From Butyricimonas sp. Marseille-P3923 (GTDB lineage Bacteria > Bacteroidota > Bacteroidia > Bacteroidales > Marinifilaceae): a stretch of DNA of 64,000 nt. Every line of letters begins with the position of its first letter. Position 1 is the first letter of the stretch. The position numbers and the translations under genes are program-made. The notes under the pieces are model-generated. The model was not told the origin of the DNA, ran no database searches, and was given only the letters and a program-made list of their open reading frames with translations. The stretch lies in the NCBI RefSeq assembly GCF_900184685.1, contig NZ_FXXL01000006.1, positions 1,302,001-1,366,000 of the forward strand, read 5' to 3'. Shown here piece after piece: positions 10,801-18,754 of this stretch.

Positions 10801-11139
10801 GATCGTGCCGATTATGCTAGATTGCAACCGGGAATTCTTGATAATCATGTGTATGATTATTTGTTAGATAGAAATGTTTCCAAGGTGAATTGGTTGAAAT
10901 TGAAAACATTGACTGTTGGCTATACTCTTCCTTCTCGGTGGACGAGATGTTGGTTTATCGATCAATTGAGGTTTTTTGTTAGTGGAGAAAATTTGTTGAC
11001 TTGGACGAATTATATCGGTATGGATCCCGAAACTGTCGATATTACCACGGGTATTGACGGGGTGCTTACAGGAAATGGAATACAAGGTTCTTATCCCTTG
11101 GCGAGGAAGTTTACCATAGGTGTTACGTTTAAATTTTAG
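7825..11139 (+). CDS. SusC/RagA-family TonB-linked outer-membrane importer
   Basis: A 1104-residue outer-membrane TonB-dependent transporter. I chose the ATG at 7825 because an earlier in-frame start would run through the terminator stem. Signal peptide residues 1-33; CarboxypepD_reg-like domain about 52-125 (GVVVDEKNVPMPGVTVR); TonB box and plug from about 131 (VVVGYGTTTRRKATGAV) to about 270, including the family signatures WVVDGVPLNSF and LKDASSAAIYGSRAANGVI; then a beta barrel ending in aromatic F (TFKF). Unlike the other three SusC proteins here it has no N-terminal STN signalling domain and no sigma/anti-sigma pair, so it is regulated differently. It forms the import complex with the SusD gene six bases downstream. 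Confidence 0.95.
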   Translation: MSKNYDSFSRGRGCVMFLLFFLILPGWGVLNATTIPKIIHTESQQVKDSLIHGVVVDEKNVPMPGVTVRVEGTKVGTATDNKGEFKLRLPGKGGVLIFTFIGFKEKKVAYKAGAPRMVVVLEEDVESIDEVVVVGYGTTTRRKATGAVSVIKAEELEGIPTSNIANLLQGRVAGMDVTNMSGAPGSGGTAITIRGYNSLDVEQGRRFSNPLWVVDGVPLNSFTSPVTGTNLLSDLNPDMIESIQILKDASSAAIYGSRAANGVIIVTTKKGSKNQKATFSVNASQTWSILPQLPTVTIGSAERRFRLEQQRRSMVAYRDPETGRYKYPTSWKEVYEVGGDAKLDGFWEPHRNLIAKKGNIYQDSLNAFYAHSTNFFPMYYRTGRVTNANIQAYGGQERMTYGIGLGYYDEEGIVKGTGYNRIDLNSQMNVTPVERFNVDLRFNASLAGRMRGVRSGQLTSVQNVETVPGDPYQLNTFLPGEGTVVWDEIINQYQGIHERNRSVRLRSNFKLGLDLIEGLNISASLAADYSIERRNYFAPASLDVNGWSNSLGETGINLMVLNENLISYNKIIGESHSISAIGGFSYQYDQIEYNGGYARNSPSDKIEYAPGGLPGLTILGSGDFQQTVALKNYISDMEEKTLLSWFARLEYNYLQKYFLSASIRRDGSSTFGKNNKWGTFPAIAAGWTFTEENFMESFKNWFNFGKLRVSWGMSGMHFYQNYLALGIMAVDNSSYLGNPVITPVWNDGLYNQDLSWEKTSQYDFGLDLNFLNYRLGVTLDYYYRYTEDLLMPVPLPGNYNGFQNQWRNTAAISNEGIELMVEYKFFDRPDFLWRMSVNGARNWNRFEKSYDGHDLDNKIIGKPLNQMRVLRTEGFINDQAEVPVSWKTDGSNGPMNVGSGYMQPGDYKIVDASGDGHIDGNDLVYIGSALPSISGGIVNELKWKGFDVNMLLSYQLGRHILYPYAVQSIMMNNDYYALVFDLEKTTFWEKNGDRADYARLQPGILDNHVYDYLLDRNVSKVNWLKLKTLTVGYTLPSRWTRCWFIDQLRFFVSGENLLTWTNYIGMDPETVDITTGIDGVLTGNGIQGSYPLARKFTIGVTFKF

Positions 11140-11144
11140 TGAGG

Positions 11145-12686
11145 ATGAGAAAACTTAGTTTTATTATAGGTTTGGGTATTTTGTTCGGTTGTTGGGCATG
11201 TAATGACATTCTGGATATGGATCCGGAAAATTCGGTTACTTTTTCGAATGCGATGCAAACAGAACGAGAGATCGAGGTCGGTTTGGGAACAATAGAAAAG
11301 AAAATTCGGGATTATTCGCAAGATAACCAGCGGATTAAACCTGCTCGGGCCGGACGTTTTGCTTCCAATATTTGGGGTAATAGTGAACAAACTCTTGATC
11401 AACCGTATACTTACGCTTTGTGTGATTGGGGTAATATTTATCAGATTATTGCTTCGGCTAATATTGTTTTGCCTTATATCGATCAGGTAAAAATGACTCG
11501 AGAGCGAAGGAATTTTTACAAGGGTCAAGTATATTTTTTCAAGGCATTTTGTTATTACGAATTGATTCGCAGATGGGGTGATTGTCCTTATATCGGAACT
11601 CAGGTCGAGCTTGAGCCGATTGCCAAGTCTCCTTGGACAACGATTGCGGATTCCGCGATATACATGGCGCAGATGGCTGCGGATTTGTTACCGGAATTAT
11701 CGCAGGCGACAAAATGTGATGGAGGCGGGATATCGTATAAGTCGACTCCAGTCAGAGGGGCTGCCAATACGTTGTTGGCGCATCTTTGCGCGTGGAAAGC
11801 GGGATGTAAGTATTTGGCTTCACGGGATGAGAATGATTACGATGAAGACGAGTTATGGCAAAGAGCGGAAACCGCTTGTACCGATGTTATTTGGTCGGAA
11901 GAGTACGAGTTAGCTGCTACACCGGAAGAAGTCTGCACGCGGGTGTTGGTTGATGGAGGGAAAGAAGCGATTTTCGTGAGTGTTTTCCGGAATTTCTGGA
12001 ATGAGGTAGGTTCTAATCCTTTTAACGTGTATGCCACGATTTACACGACTTATCCGGTGAAACCGATGGTTGGTCCCGGTGAAAATAGAGGTTGGGATGC
12101 TGTAAGTTATCAGGATGTAAAAGCAATGTACCCGGGGAAAGATCAACGACGGAATGCGTATTTTTATAAGCCGGATTCCATGAACGTGCAGGTGGTCAGT
12201 GAAGGCGGTACGCCTTTGTATCGGGATGCGTTTTTATATAAATGGAGAAAATGTGTGTTGGAGACAGCGGGGAATGATAAGGGGAAGTTCATCACGTTTG
12301 ATCAAAATATGATTTGGTGGCGGTTGGCGGATGTGATTTTATTGCGTGCGGAATGCAGATGCCGTTTAGGTAATAAGAAAGGCGCGATCGATGATTTGAA
12401 TACGGTACGTCGGCGTGCGGGAGCTGCTGATTACAAAAATACCGAGTATAACGGAGATTTGCAGCGTGCTATATTCAAGGAGCGGGAGAAAGAGTTGCTG
12501 TTGGAAGGTGAGCGTTATTTCGATATTATGCGCAATAATTATCGAAAACTTGATTTGAGGGGAAATTTTGTCACCTTGGATGATCAGGATTTTGTTGACG
12601 GTGCGTTCTGGAATGCTGTCGGTTCGGCGGCTTTTGCGAGGAATACATTGATGAGACAGAATACGTTTTGGTTGAAAAAAATGTAG
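11145..12686 (+). CDS. SusD/RagB-family nutrient-binding lipoprotein
   Basis: A 513-residue surface lipoprotein; signal peptide ends GCWAC, then NDILDMDPE. The TPR-rich SusD fold is supported by YFFKAFCYYELIRRWGDCPYI, LLRAECRCRLGNKKGAIDDLNTVRRRAG and the C-terminal EREKELLLEGERYFDIMRN. It caps the SusC at 7825 and binds ligand at the surface. The ATG at 11145 is preferred; a GTG at 11139 would overlap the last base of the SusC stop. Three cell-surface or periplasmic genes follow on the same strand, the next one 14 bases on. Confidence 0.93.
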   Translation: MRKLSFIIGLGILFGCWACNDILDMDPENSVTFSNAMQTEREIEVGLGTIEKKIRDYSQDNQRIKPARAGRFASNIWGNSEQTLDQPYTYALCDWGNIYQIIASANIVLPYIDQVKMTRERRNFYKGQVYFFKAFCYYELIRRWGDCPYIGTQVELEPIAKSPWTTIADSAIYMAQMAADLLPELSQATKCDGGGISYKSTPVRGAANTLLAHLCAWKAGCKYLASRDENDYDEDELWQRAETACTDVIWSEEYELAATPEEVCTRVLVDGGKEAIFVSVFRNFWNEVGSNPFNVYATIYTTYPVKPMVGPGENRGWDAVSYQDVKAMYPGKDQRRNAYFYKPDSMNVQVVSEGGTPLYRDAFLYKWRKCVLETAGNDKGKFITFDQNMIWWRLADVILLRAECRCRLGNKKGAIDDLNTVRRRAGAADYKNTEYNGDLQRAIFKEREKELLLEGERYFDIMRNNYRKLDLRGNFVTLDDQDFVDGAFWNAVGSAAFARNTLMRQNTFWLKKM

Positions 12687-12700
12687 AATTATAAAGGTGT

Positions 12701-13357
12701 ATGAAAACGATGTTGAGATATATTGCAATATGTATTTTGAGTGTCTGTTGTTTTGCTTGCACGAAACAGGATGTTATAGACACGGGTATTTCTTCTCCTT
12801 ATTACGAGGGGTCGGTTATGGATTATCTTCGGGGAGATCATTACAATTTTGGTATGACGGTCGAGATGATCGAGCGTGCCGGACTTGTTGATTTGTTCGA
12901 GGGAATGGATGCGGATTGTCCGGAAATTACTTTTCTGGCGTTTAAGACACATACGGTTTATCTTTATTTGTTGCGAAACGATTTGGATAGTGTGCCTCAA
13001 CTTAGTTCTACATTTTGTAGAAACGTGGTTATGCATCATGTGATCCGGGGAAAGCATCTTAAACAAGAGATGGGATACCGGAATCCCGAGGTTAATTTCA
13101 CTGATGGGGAGTTACCCGCGGAGGAAATCGGCGGTAGTGTGTTTACGATGTTGGATGGAGGGGAAGTGTTGATTTACCGGGAGAAGACGGATTACGGGGG
13201 CATACCGGATATGGGACCCGAGTTTATGTATAGCTATTCTTTGACGGATAAGAAGTATTGGCCTGTTGCTACTCCTGATATCCAGCCTGTCAATGGGGTT
13301 ATTCACGCTCTCACGGAGTATTATCGTTGGGATTATAAAATGGCGGAATGGCAGTAA
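12701..13357 (+). CDS. Fasciclin (FAS1)-like lipoprotein
   Basis: A 218-residue lipoprotein (lipobox CCFAC, Cys at residue 20). The sequence SVMDYLRGDHYNFGMTVEMIERAGLVDLF, a PEITFLAF strand, the HHVIRGKH segment and the C-terminal NGVIHALTEYY match the order of elements in a FAS1 domain, a beta-rich adhesion fold found in many SusCD operons. It lies 14 bases after the SusD stop and is co-transcribed. Probable role: a surface accessory protein of the importer, interacting with substrate or with other surface proteins. The domain call is from motif order; the sequence is divergent from textbook FAS1 members. Confidence 0.7.
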   Translation: MKTMLRYIAICILSVCCFACTKQDVIDTGISSPYYEGSVMDYLRGDHYNFGMTVEMIERAGLVDLFEGMDADCPEITFLAFKTHTVYLYLLRNDLDSVPQLSSTFCRNVVMHHVIRGKHLKQEMGYRNPEVNFTDGELPAEEIGGSVFTMLDGGEVLIYREKTDYGGIPDMGPEFMYSYSLTDKKYWPVATPDIQPVNGVIHALTEYYRWDYKMAEWQ

Positions 13358-13391
13358 GTAATATGATGGATGAATGTAAAAATTAGATAAT

Positions 13392-13817
13392 ATGAGAAAA
13401 TTATTAGGAATAGTTCTGTTATTACTTGTCTACTGGGGATGTCAGGATATTACGGTAGGTTATCTGGATGTAAAAAATGCGGCATACAATCCGGATTCTC
13501 TAGTCGTACGTATTCATTTGGACTCCACGGGTATAGATGCACAACGTGTTAAAACGGGACAGCCTTGGATGAGTTACCAGATAGAAGGCGTGGAAGGTAC
13601 GAGACCGATTTTTTTTAGTGTTCGGGATGTTGTGGCTTTTGATGGTGATAAAGATAGCATGTTGAAATGGTTGTCTGTTAGAAATGATGGAACATTTATG
13701 ATTCCGTTAGAACATCAAATTGCTCCCGGACGCTACCTCATCTCTCTTGATTTTGAAAACGAAGGATATAAAAAGTTTAAAGATGCGGTGTTTACTGTAA
13801 TTGTAAAAGAAAAATGA
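13392..13817 (+). CDS. Small lipoprotein of unknown function (SusCD operon)
   Basis: A 141-residue lipoprotein: signal peptide MRKLLGIVLLLLVYWGC, Cys at residue 17, then QDITVGYLDVKNAAYNPDSLVV. The remainder looks like a single beta sandwich with PGRYLISLDFENEGYKKFKDAVFTVIV at the end, which resembles an Ig-like fold. It occurs between the FAS1 lipoprotein and the thioredoxin-like gene, and its stop codon overlaps the next start (ATGA at 13814-13817), so translation of the two is coupled. I do not recognise a named function; an accessory subunit of the outer-membrane complex is a reasonable guess from position only. Confidence 0.6.
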   Translation: MRKLLGIVLLLLVYWGCQDITVGYLDVKNAAYNPDSLVVRIHLDSTGIDAQRVKTGQPWMSYQIEGVEGTRPIFFSVRDVVAFDGDKDSMLKWLSVRNDGTFMIPLEHQIAPGRYLISLDFENEGYKKFKDAVFTVIVKEK

Positions 13818-14923
13818 TGAAATTGAAACAGATTATTGCGTGTTTGATTTTCGGTTCGCTTGTTGTTTTAATGGCTGTTCAGCAGAAGCCGGGGTTTGTT
13901 ATTGAAGGTTATGTTGATACTCCCAAAGAGGGAACGATGTTACTTATTACTTTGAACGCCAGTGATACTTTTGCGAGGGCTCCTATCGTGGACGGTCGTT
14001 TCCGGCTCACGGGATCCGTTGATTCCATTATCGAGGCAGCGTTAATTCCTGAAGGGTGTACGATGGGAGCTTTACCGCTTTTCCTTGAAAATAGCGAAAA
14101 TAAATTTGAAGCTTATTATAATCGGACGAATGATATTTTTTCCAGTAAGGTCACGGGAGGAAGTATCCAAGATATTGCGGCTAAATTCTTAAGCCTTTCT
14201 TTGGGTTTTAGAATTAAAATGGATGCGGTAGCCAAGGATATTCAGCGGGCTCAACAGGATGGAAAGCAAGAAGATCTAGAGCGTGCCGCTCGTCGTTACG
14301 GGCAATTGAAAGTTCAAGCGCGACGGGGTGAGGACTCTTTGTTGAATGTGTATAAAGATACTTATGTCGCGGCTTATTTGTTGTTTACCAGAAGCAGGCA
14401 TGATCTCGATTTGTTGAAGGCGGAAAGTCGGGTGTTGGGACCAAACGCTTGGAACACGACTTACGGTAAATATATCAAGTCGATGTTGACGCAATACGAG
14501 AAGTTGAAAGTTGGGGAAACGGCACCTGATTTTTTCGCGTACACACCTGATGGAGAATCGGTATCTTTGTATGATGTTAAAGGTAAGGTGAAGTTGTTGT
14601 ATTTCTGGGCTTCTTGGAGTGGAGATTGTCAGAAAGAAGGTTCGAAATTACTAAAACTTTATGATGAATTTCATGACAAAGGATTGGAGATTGTCGGTTT
14701 TTCCATGGATCTTAGCGAGAAAAGGTGGTTGGGGGCTTTAGAACGGGAACAATATCCTTGGATTCAGTTGATTGATAAGAAGAATCAGGGTAAGGCTTCA
14801 GATTTGTATGTAGTTACATCAGTTCCGAATATATTGCTTTTGGATGAGGATAATAAAATTGTAGGGCGGAATTTGCAGGATGAAGTTCTTCAGGCGGAAT
14901 TGGAAAAAAGATTAGGAAAATAA
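13814..14923 (+). CDS. DUF4369/TlpA-like thioredoxin-fold protein with SGDC active site
   Basis: A 369-residue exported protein. After a signal sequence the N-terminal region (about 28-110, FVIEGYVDTPKEGTMLLITL...) is a DUF4369-type beta domain, then a helical linker, then an AhpC/TSA-Redoxin thioredoxin fold (about 235-369) with FWASWSGDCQKEG. The usual WCxxC is WSGDC here: S269 replaces the first cysteine and only C272 remains, so a normal dithiol exchange is unlikely; a monothiol or purely structural role would fit. The cis-proline region SVPNILLLD is kept. It overlaps the upstream gene by four bases and is the last gene of the SusCD operon; a hairpin follows. Confidence 0.85.
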   Translation: MMKLKQIIACLIFGSLVVLMAVQQKPGFVIEGYVDTPKEGTMLLITLNASDTFARAPIVDGRFRLTGSVDSIIEAALIPEGCTMGALPLFLENSENKFEAYYNRTNDIFSSKVTGGSIQDIAAKFLSLSLGFRIKMDAVAKDIQRAQQDGKQEDLERAARRYGQLKVQARRGEDSLLNVYKDTYVAAYLLFTRSRHDLDLLKAESRVLGPNAWNTTYGKYIKSMLTQYEKLKVGETAPDFFAYTPDGESVSLYDVKGKVKLLYFWASWSGDCQKEGSKLLKLYDEFHDKGLEIVGFSMDLSEKRWLGALEREQYPWIQLIDKKNQGKASDLYVVTSVPNILLLDEDNKIVGRNLQDEVLQAELEKRLGK

Positions 14924-14931
14924 TAGTTGTA

Positions 14932-14967
14932 AGTAGAGTTCCCGGGAAGTGAAACGGGAACTCTACT
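14932..14967. terminator. Bidirectional terminator hairpin between convergent genes
   Basis: A perfect 13-bp stem (AGTAGAGTTCCCG at 14932-14944 and CGGGAACTCTACT at 14955-14967) with a 10-base loop sits between the plus-strand thioredoxin-like gene (stop 14923) and the minus-strand TonB receptor (ends 14978). Position and symmetry suit a terminator used from both sides, though the U tract is weak. Confidence 0.75.
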
Positions 14968-14977
14968 AGTATAAAAT

Positions 14978-17314
14978 CTAAAATTCTATTTTATAACTAA
15001 TATTCGGTATTATATTCGCTTCTCTTTCAGCCTCCACCTGACGCGTGATATAATTATACCTATGCCCGTAATAATCCTTGTATCTGGTAATATTCAGTAC
15101 TTTGGCCGCAACCTCATGTGACACTTTTTTCTTGTTTATTTTATAACTTATTGTGAGATGTCCCAGTAAAACCGGGGCTAATTGTTTAGAATAAGGTTTA
15201 CTCTCGTCATGAATTGCGTCTTGTTGTTTTAAAGAAACGATTTCATTAATCGGGGAATACCTGTCACCACCTTGAAATGTTGCTCTGGCATTTATCCCCA
15301 GTATATTCTGATGATTTTCACCTAGCATCCATTCTTTCCCCGCGAGTAAATTGAGTGCGAAATTACGATTGTAACGGGTATTATACCATTTGTCCCTTGT
15401 TGTTTTGTACCGGGAATTGAATATGGAAGCTGTTATCATGTAATAATCTCCGCGTGACATATATTTCTCGAATGTGATATCAATCCCGTAATTAAGCCCT
15501 TTCCCCGTGTTAATAAGTCTTTCCGACAGAAACCAATCATCATTGCCTTGTAAATTAATAAAAGAGTAGGTGCTGTCGGGCAAAACCGGAACATCATATA
15601 GATATTGTATATAAGGTTCAATTTTTAAATGTTTATTTTCTCCAATATTCCAATCATAACCTAAAGACAAATGATGCGCTTTCGTGAAATCAAGGTCTTT
15701 ATTTATTTTTTCCCCTTCTTTTTCCGTGAAATAATAATTCAGCATTTCCAAACGGCTGTGCATGCCATAAGCCAAAGAGTATGCTTGGTTGGGCATAAAT
15801 TGACATTTCAGGCTCACCCGCGGTTCAATCGTGTAATTCCCGTTGAGGGTAAAATATTGTGCGTTTATCCCGACATTCACGCTCCATTGGTTTGTAAACC
15901 GGAATGTGGAAGAGGAATAAGCGGTAAGCAAAGAACTGAATCCCGACTCATCAGTTAAAGTTTGTAATTCTCCTCTTGTTTTTTGTGCGTCTTGCATGGA
16001 CATGTCATATTTCAACCCGGTAATTCTGAAACCTGTTTTATTTGTATGATGTTCACTGTATCGCTTTTGGAACGCGGAGGAAAGCACGAAGTTCCAGTTG
16101 GTGTTTTTTATGACGTTTTTCGGTACAAGTAACACATGTTCATTCATTCGTTCCGTGTGCATATCCAACCCGCTAACGGTCAACGCTATTGTTGTTTTCA
16201 AGAAAGATGTCTTGTCAATATTTATCTTGTGATTGACTCCCAATGCCCCGGCGTATTGTTTCACGTCTTGATTTTCCATATCCTGCTCGTATTGCCATTT
16301 GCTTTTATCTTTCTCCGCTATGGTACCCGAGTGGTCAATTAATCCCATTCCCCACGCGGAAAAAATTCCGGCCTTACGGGTTGGGAAAAATAATTTGAAT
16401 GACAGGTCTTGATAGTCCGTGCCGTCCGCATCTTCCGGTTGCAACGGTGATAATAATGCCAGCGTGGAATAACGGTAATTAAAGAGATAGGAACCGTCGT
16501 ATCCTTTCGTGAAAGGTCCCTCGGATGCAGCCTCGATACCGAGAAAACTGATTTGTGCAGTATGTTCATGTCGTGTGTTATTGCCATTTCTAAGATACAT
16601 GTCAAAAACACCCGATAGGGCGTTGTTGTATTCGGCAGGAAAAGCCCCGGTAAAAAAATCGGAGTTCCCGAGAACCAGACTACTTAGAGCTGTCAAGCCA
16701 CCACCGCCGAAACTCGTGACGTCTGCAAAATGGTTCGGGTTGGGTATCTCGACATCTTCCATGCGCCATTGTAGAAACTTGGGTGCGTTTCCCCGTATCG
16801 CGATGCCATTATTTCCCACGTTTGCCGTTACTCCCGCGAACGAGGATACCAGACGTGCCGGGTCATCCATCCCGCCCGCGTAACGGCTTGCTTCTTCCAC
16901 GCTCAGCATACGCCCGCCCGCTATAGCCATGCTGTTAAGAGGTTGTGTTTTATTGATGCTCGGTTTGACTGTTATTTCGCCCAATTCCATTAAAGTTTCC
17001 TGCAAACGGATGTCAAGAATTATTTCTTTGGAAGAACTGACAAGAATCTCTTTCACGGTAACGGTTTCATACCCTAGACAACGTACTTCTATATTATGTC
17101 TTCCCACCGGTACGTTCGGCAAAGAAAATCGGCCTGCCGTATCCGTGGTGGCACCGATGACGGGAGTAATATTAAGCAACATGACAGTCGCGTAAGGAAC
17201 AGGAGTGCCACTATTTTTTTCGGTGACAGTTCCTTTGACGGTCTGGTATGATTGCCCGTGCGAGAAATTGAAAAATAGAGTATTCAGCAGAATAACAATA
17301 CAAATTTTCTTCAT
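14978..17314 (-). CDS. TonB-dependent receptor with carboxypeptidase-like regulatory domain
   Basis: A 778-residue outer-membrane receptor. Signal peptide 1-20 (ends SHGQ), CarboxypepD_reg-like domain about 24-110 (VKGTVTEKNSGTPVPYATVML), plug about 115-240 (MDDPARLVSSFAGVTANVGNNGIAIRGNAP), then a barrel ending in SYKIEF. It is shorter than SusC and has no SusD neighbour, so it belongs to the general receptor group rather than RagA/SusC. Substrate cannot be read; the IRGNAPKFLQWRMEDVEIPNPNHF plug region is typical of a Bacteroidota subgroup of unassigned specificity. It is preceded on the same strand by a LuxR-type regulator, with a promoter and palindrome in the 87-base gap, so dedicated regulation is likely. 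Confidence 0.92.
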   Translation of the reverse strand: MKKICIVILLNTLFFNFSHGQSYQTVKGTVTEKNSGTPVPYATVMLLNITPVIGATTDTAGRFSLPNVPVGRHNIEVRCLGYETVTVKEILVSSSKEIILDIRLQETLMELGEITVKPSINKTQPLNSMAIAGGRMLSVEEASRYAGGMDDPARLVSSFAGVTANVGNNGIAIRGNAPKFLQWRMEDVEIPNPNHFADVTSFGGGGLTALSSLVLGNSDFFTGAFPAEYNNALSGVFDMYLRNGNNTRHEHTAQISFLGIEAASEGPFTKGYDGSYLFNYRYSTLALLSPLQPEDADGTDYQDLSFKLFFPTRKAGIFSAWGMGLIDHSGTIAEKDKSKWQYEQDMENQDVKQYAGALGVNHKINIDKTSFLKTTIALTVSGLDMHTERMNEHVLLVPKNVIKNTNWNFVLSSAFQKRYSEHHTNKTGFRITGLKYDMSMQDAQKTRGELQTLTDESGFSSLLTAYSSSTFRFTNQWSVNVGINAQYFTLNGNYTIEPRVSLKCQFMPNQAYSLAYGMHSRLEMLNYYFTEKEGEKINKDLDFTKAHHLSLGYDWNIGENKHLKIEPYIQYLYDVPVLPDSTYSFINLQGNDDWFLSERLINTGKGLNYGIDITFEKYMSRGDYYMITASIFNSRYKTTRDKWYNTRYNRNFALNLLAGKEWMLGENHQNILGINARATFQGGDRYSPINEIVSLKQQDAIHDESKPYSKQLAPVLLGHLTISYKINKKKVSHEVAAKVLNITRYKDYYGHRYNYITRQVEAEREANIIPNISYKIEF

Positions 17315-17353
17315 GGCTTCAATTGCATTAAATTGTTTTTAAGAATTTTGATG

Positions 17354-17384
17354 CAAAATTACCCGGCTCTCGCGGCGGTTACAA
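17354..17384 (-). promoter_or_regulatory. Bacteroidota-type promoter for the TonB receptor
   Basis: On the minus strand a TTG (17382-17384) is followed after 20 bases by TAATTTTG (17354-17361), matching the sigma-ABfr consensus TTG-N19/20-TAnnTTTG. It ends about 40 bases before the receptor start codon. Confidence 0.6.
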
Positions 17385-17400
17385 TACTGATAAATCAGTA
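17385..17400. promoter_or_regulatory. Palindrome TACTGAT-AA-ATCAGTA, candidate operator
   Basis: A perfect 7-bp inverted repeat with a 2-base centre directly abuts the upstream promoter element of the TonB receptor and lies immediately after the stop codon of the LuxR-type gene. The short stem and lack of a U tract make a terminator less likely than a protein-binding site. Binding by the neighbouring regulator is inference. Confidence 0.5.
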
Positions 17401-17401
17401 A

Positions 17402-18142
17402 TCACGTATCCAGTAGGCCTAATGTTTGAGCGTATTTAATCGCTTCTATGGAATTGTTCACGTTCAGTTTTTCAAGTATTCGTTGCCTGTGAGTGTTTAC
17501 CGTGTGTATGCTGATGTTTAAATATTCAGCGATTTCCTTGCTTAGCTTTCCCCGTTCTATCCATTTCAATATCTCTATTTCCCGTTGTGACAAAATGGTG
17601 TCTTTATCGAAATATTTGTCTAGCGGGGAAAATATATCTCCTGTTTTGAAATTGACCAGTTGGGAATTGACTTTTGAAAAAGGGGATTGATTGAGGGAAA
17701 TATCAACAATGCTTAAAGACAACCAGATATTACCCCTTTTGTCTATTTCCAGAATTTGTATTTGTTCGGTAATTCTTTTGTATTTACCGTTAATCAAAGT
17801 TCTGTATTCCCGAATCAGTTTACTGTATTTCGTGTATTTATTGTGCATGAAAATATGCTTCATCGCGGCAATGCCGTTTTTCAGGACTTGTTCGTAATCA
17901 TCGGGATGAATTTGCACGCTCGTGTATTCCCCGTTTGAATTTTTGAACAGTTCTTTGTGATACGATGACTCGTAAACATGGCATTTTTTATACATGTCGA
18001 AAATCGATACCGCGCTTCCTGAAAAAACAGTTGATTTTGATAAAACCGAAATATGTTTATCCAGTATGTCATAATCTAACTCTTCTTTATCGAAATGCTG
18101 GGATTTCAACAATTCGAGGTATTCTTTTTGAAGGTTATCCAT
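17402..18142 (-). CDS. LuxR-type transcriptional regulator with PAS-like sensor region
   Basis: A 246-residue regulator. The C-terminal 60 residues (about 182-240) form a LuxR/GerE helix-turn-helix: LSQREIEILKWIERGKLS, then KEIAEYLNISIHTVNTHRQR. The N-terminal 170 residues contain a PAS-like fold (SGSAVSIFDMYKKCHVYESSYH, VQIHPDDYEQVLK, WLSLSIVDIS), a domain pattern common in Bacteroidota solo LuxR regulators. No receiver domain is seen, so it is not a classical response regulator. It lies directly upstream of the TonB receptor on the same strand and probably controls it in response to a small molecule or redox cue; the ligand is unknown. Confidence 0.85.
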   Translation of the reverse strand: MDNLQKEYLELLKSQHFDKEELDYDILDKHISVLSKSTVFSGSAVSIFDMYKKCHVYESSYHKELFKNSNGEYTSVQIHPDDYEQVLKNGIAAMKHIFMHNKYTKYSKLIREYRTLINGKYKRITEQIQILEIDKRGNIWLSLSIVDISLNQSPFSKVNSQLVNFKTGDIFSPLDKYFDKDTILSQREIEILKWIERGKLSKEIAEYLNISIHTVNTHRQRILEKLNVNNSIEAIKYAQTLGLLDT

Positions 18143-18267
18143 AGAATTGACTATTATGTTTTTTCAGGCGTAAAAATAGTAATTCTCGTGTAAAAACAAT
18201 TTTTAGGCTTCACTTCAAAACACGCCTCTCGCCCGTGAGGTCAAATATTCAGGTATAATATTGAAGG

Positions 18268-18690
18268 CTACAACCGCATGTGTAAAATAGGATATTCTTT
18301 ACCTTCTCCGTCTAAGCTTGACCTTTTGTATACGCTAAAGCCCATATGTTTATAAAAACCGACAGCTTGAGAGTTTTGCTCGTTCACATCGACTTTAGTT
18401 ACTTGCAAATTATCTATGGCATAAGTAATCAATTTTTTCCCGATACCCGTGCCTCGATAATTATTGTCGATAAATAACATTTCAAGATTTCCTTCAGCGA
18501 TTCCCATAAACCCGATTAAGATACCCTCTTGTTCAAACCCGAATAGAGTGACATGCTGAAAATATACCGGAAGGTGTTCTTTATAGTATAGAAAATCTTC
18601 CTCTTTGAGAAAATCATGTGTACTCAACACTGCACTTTCCCAAATTTCCATCAAACGCGGATAATCCGTAGCTTTTATTTTTCTAATCAT
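18268..18690 (-). CDS. GNAT-family N-acetyltransferase
   Basis: A 140-residue GNAT acetyltransferase that would transfer acetyl from acetyl-CoA to an amine. The acetyl-CoA loop is visible as IDNNYRGTGIGKKLITYAI (R/Q-x-x-G-x-G/A motif, about residues 75-92), and the C-terminal NSQAVGFYKHMGF is the usual motif B. The overall form (MIRKIKATDYPRLMEIWESAVLSTHDFL) resembles the YjaB/PhnO-like group. Cytoplasmic, no signal. It lies 125 bases upstream of the LuxR-type gene (in minus-strand order) and may be independently expressed. The natural substrate is not readable. Confidence 0.88.
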   Translation of the reverse strand: MIRKIKATDYPRLMEIWESAVLSTHDFLKEEDFLYYKEHLPVYFQHVTLFGFEQEGILIGFMGIAEGNLEMLFIDNNYRGTGIGKKLITYAIDNLQVTKVDVNEQNSQAVGFYKHMGFSVYKRSSLDGEGKEYPILHMRL

Positions 18691-18754
18691 AACTGTACTT
18701 TCGATTTAAGGTTGTAAAGTTCGGAACTTGTATATTCAAAACACTGAACCCAAG

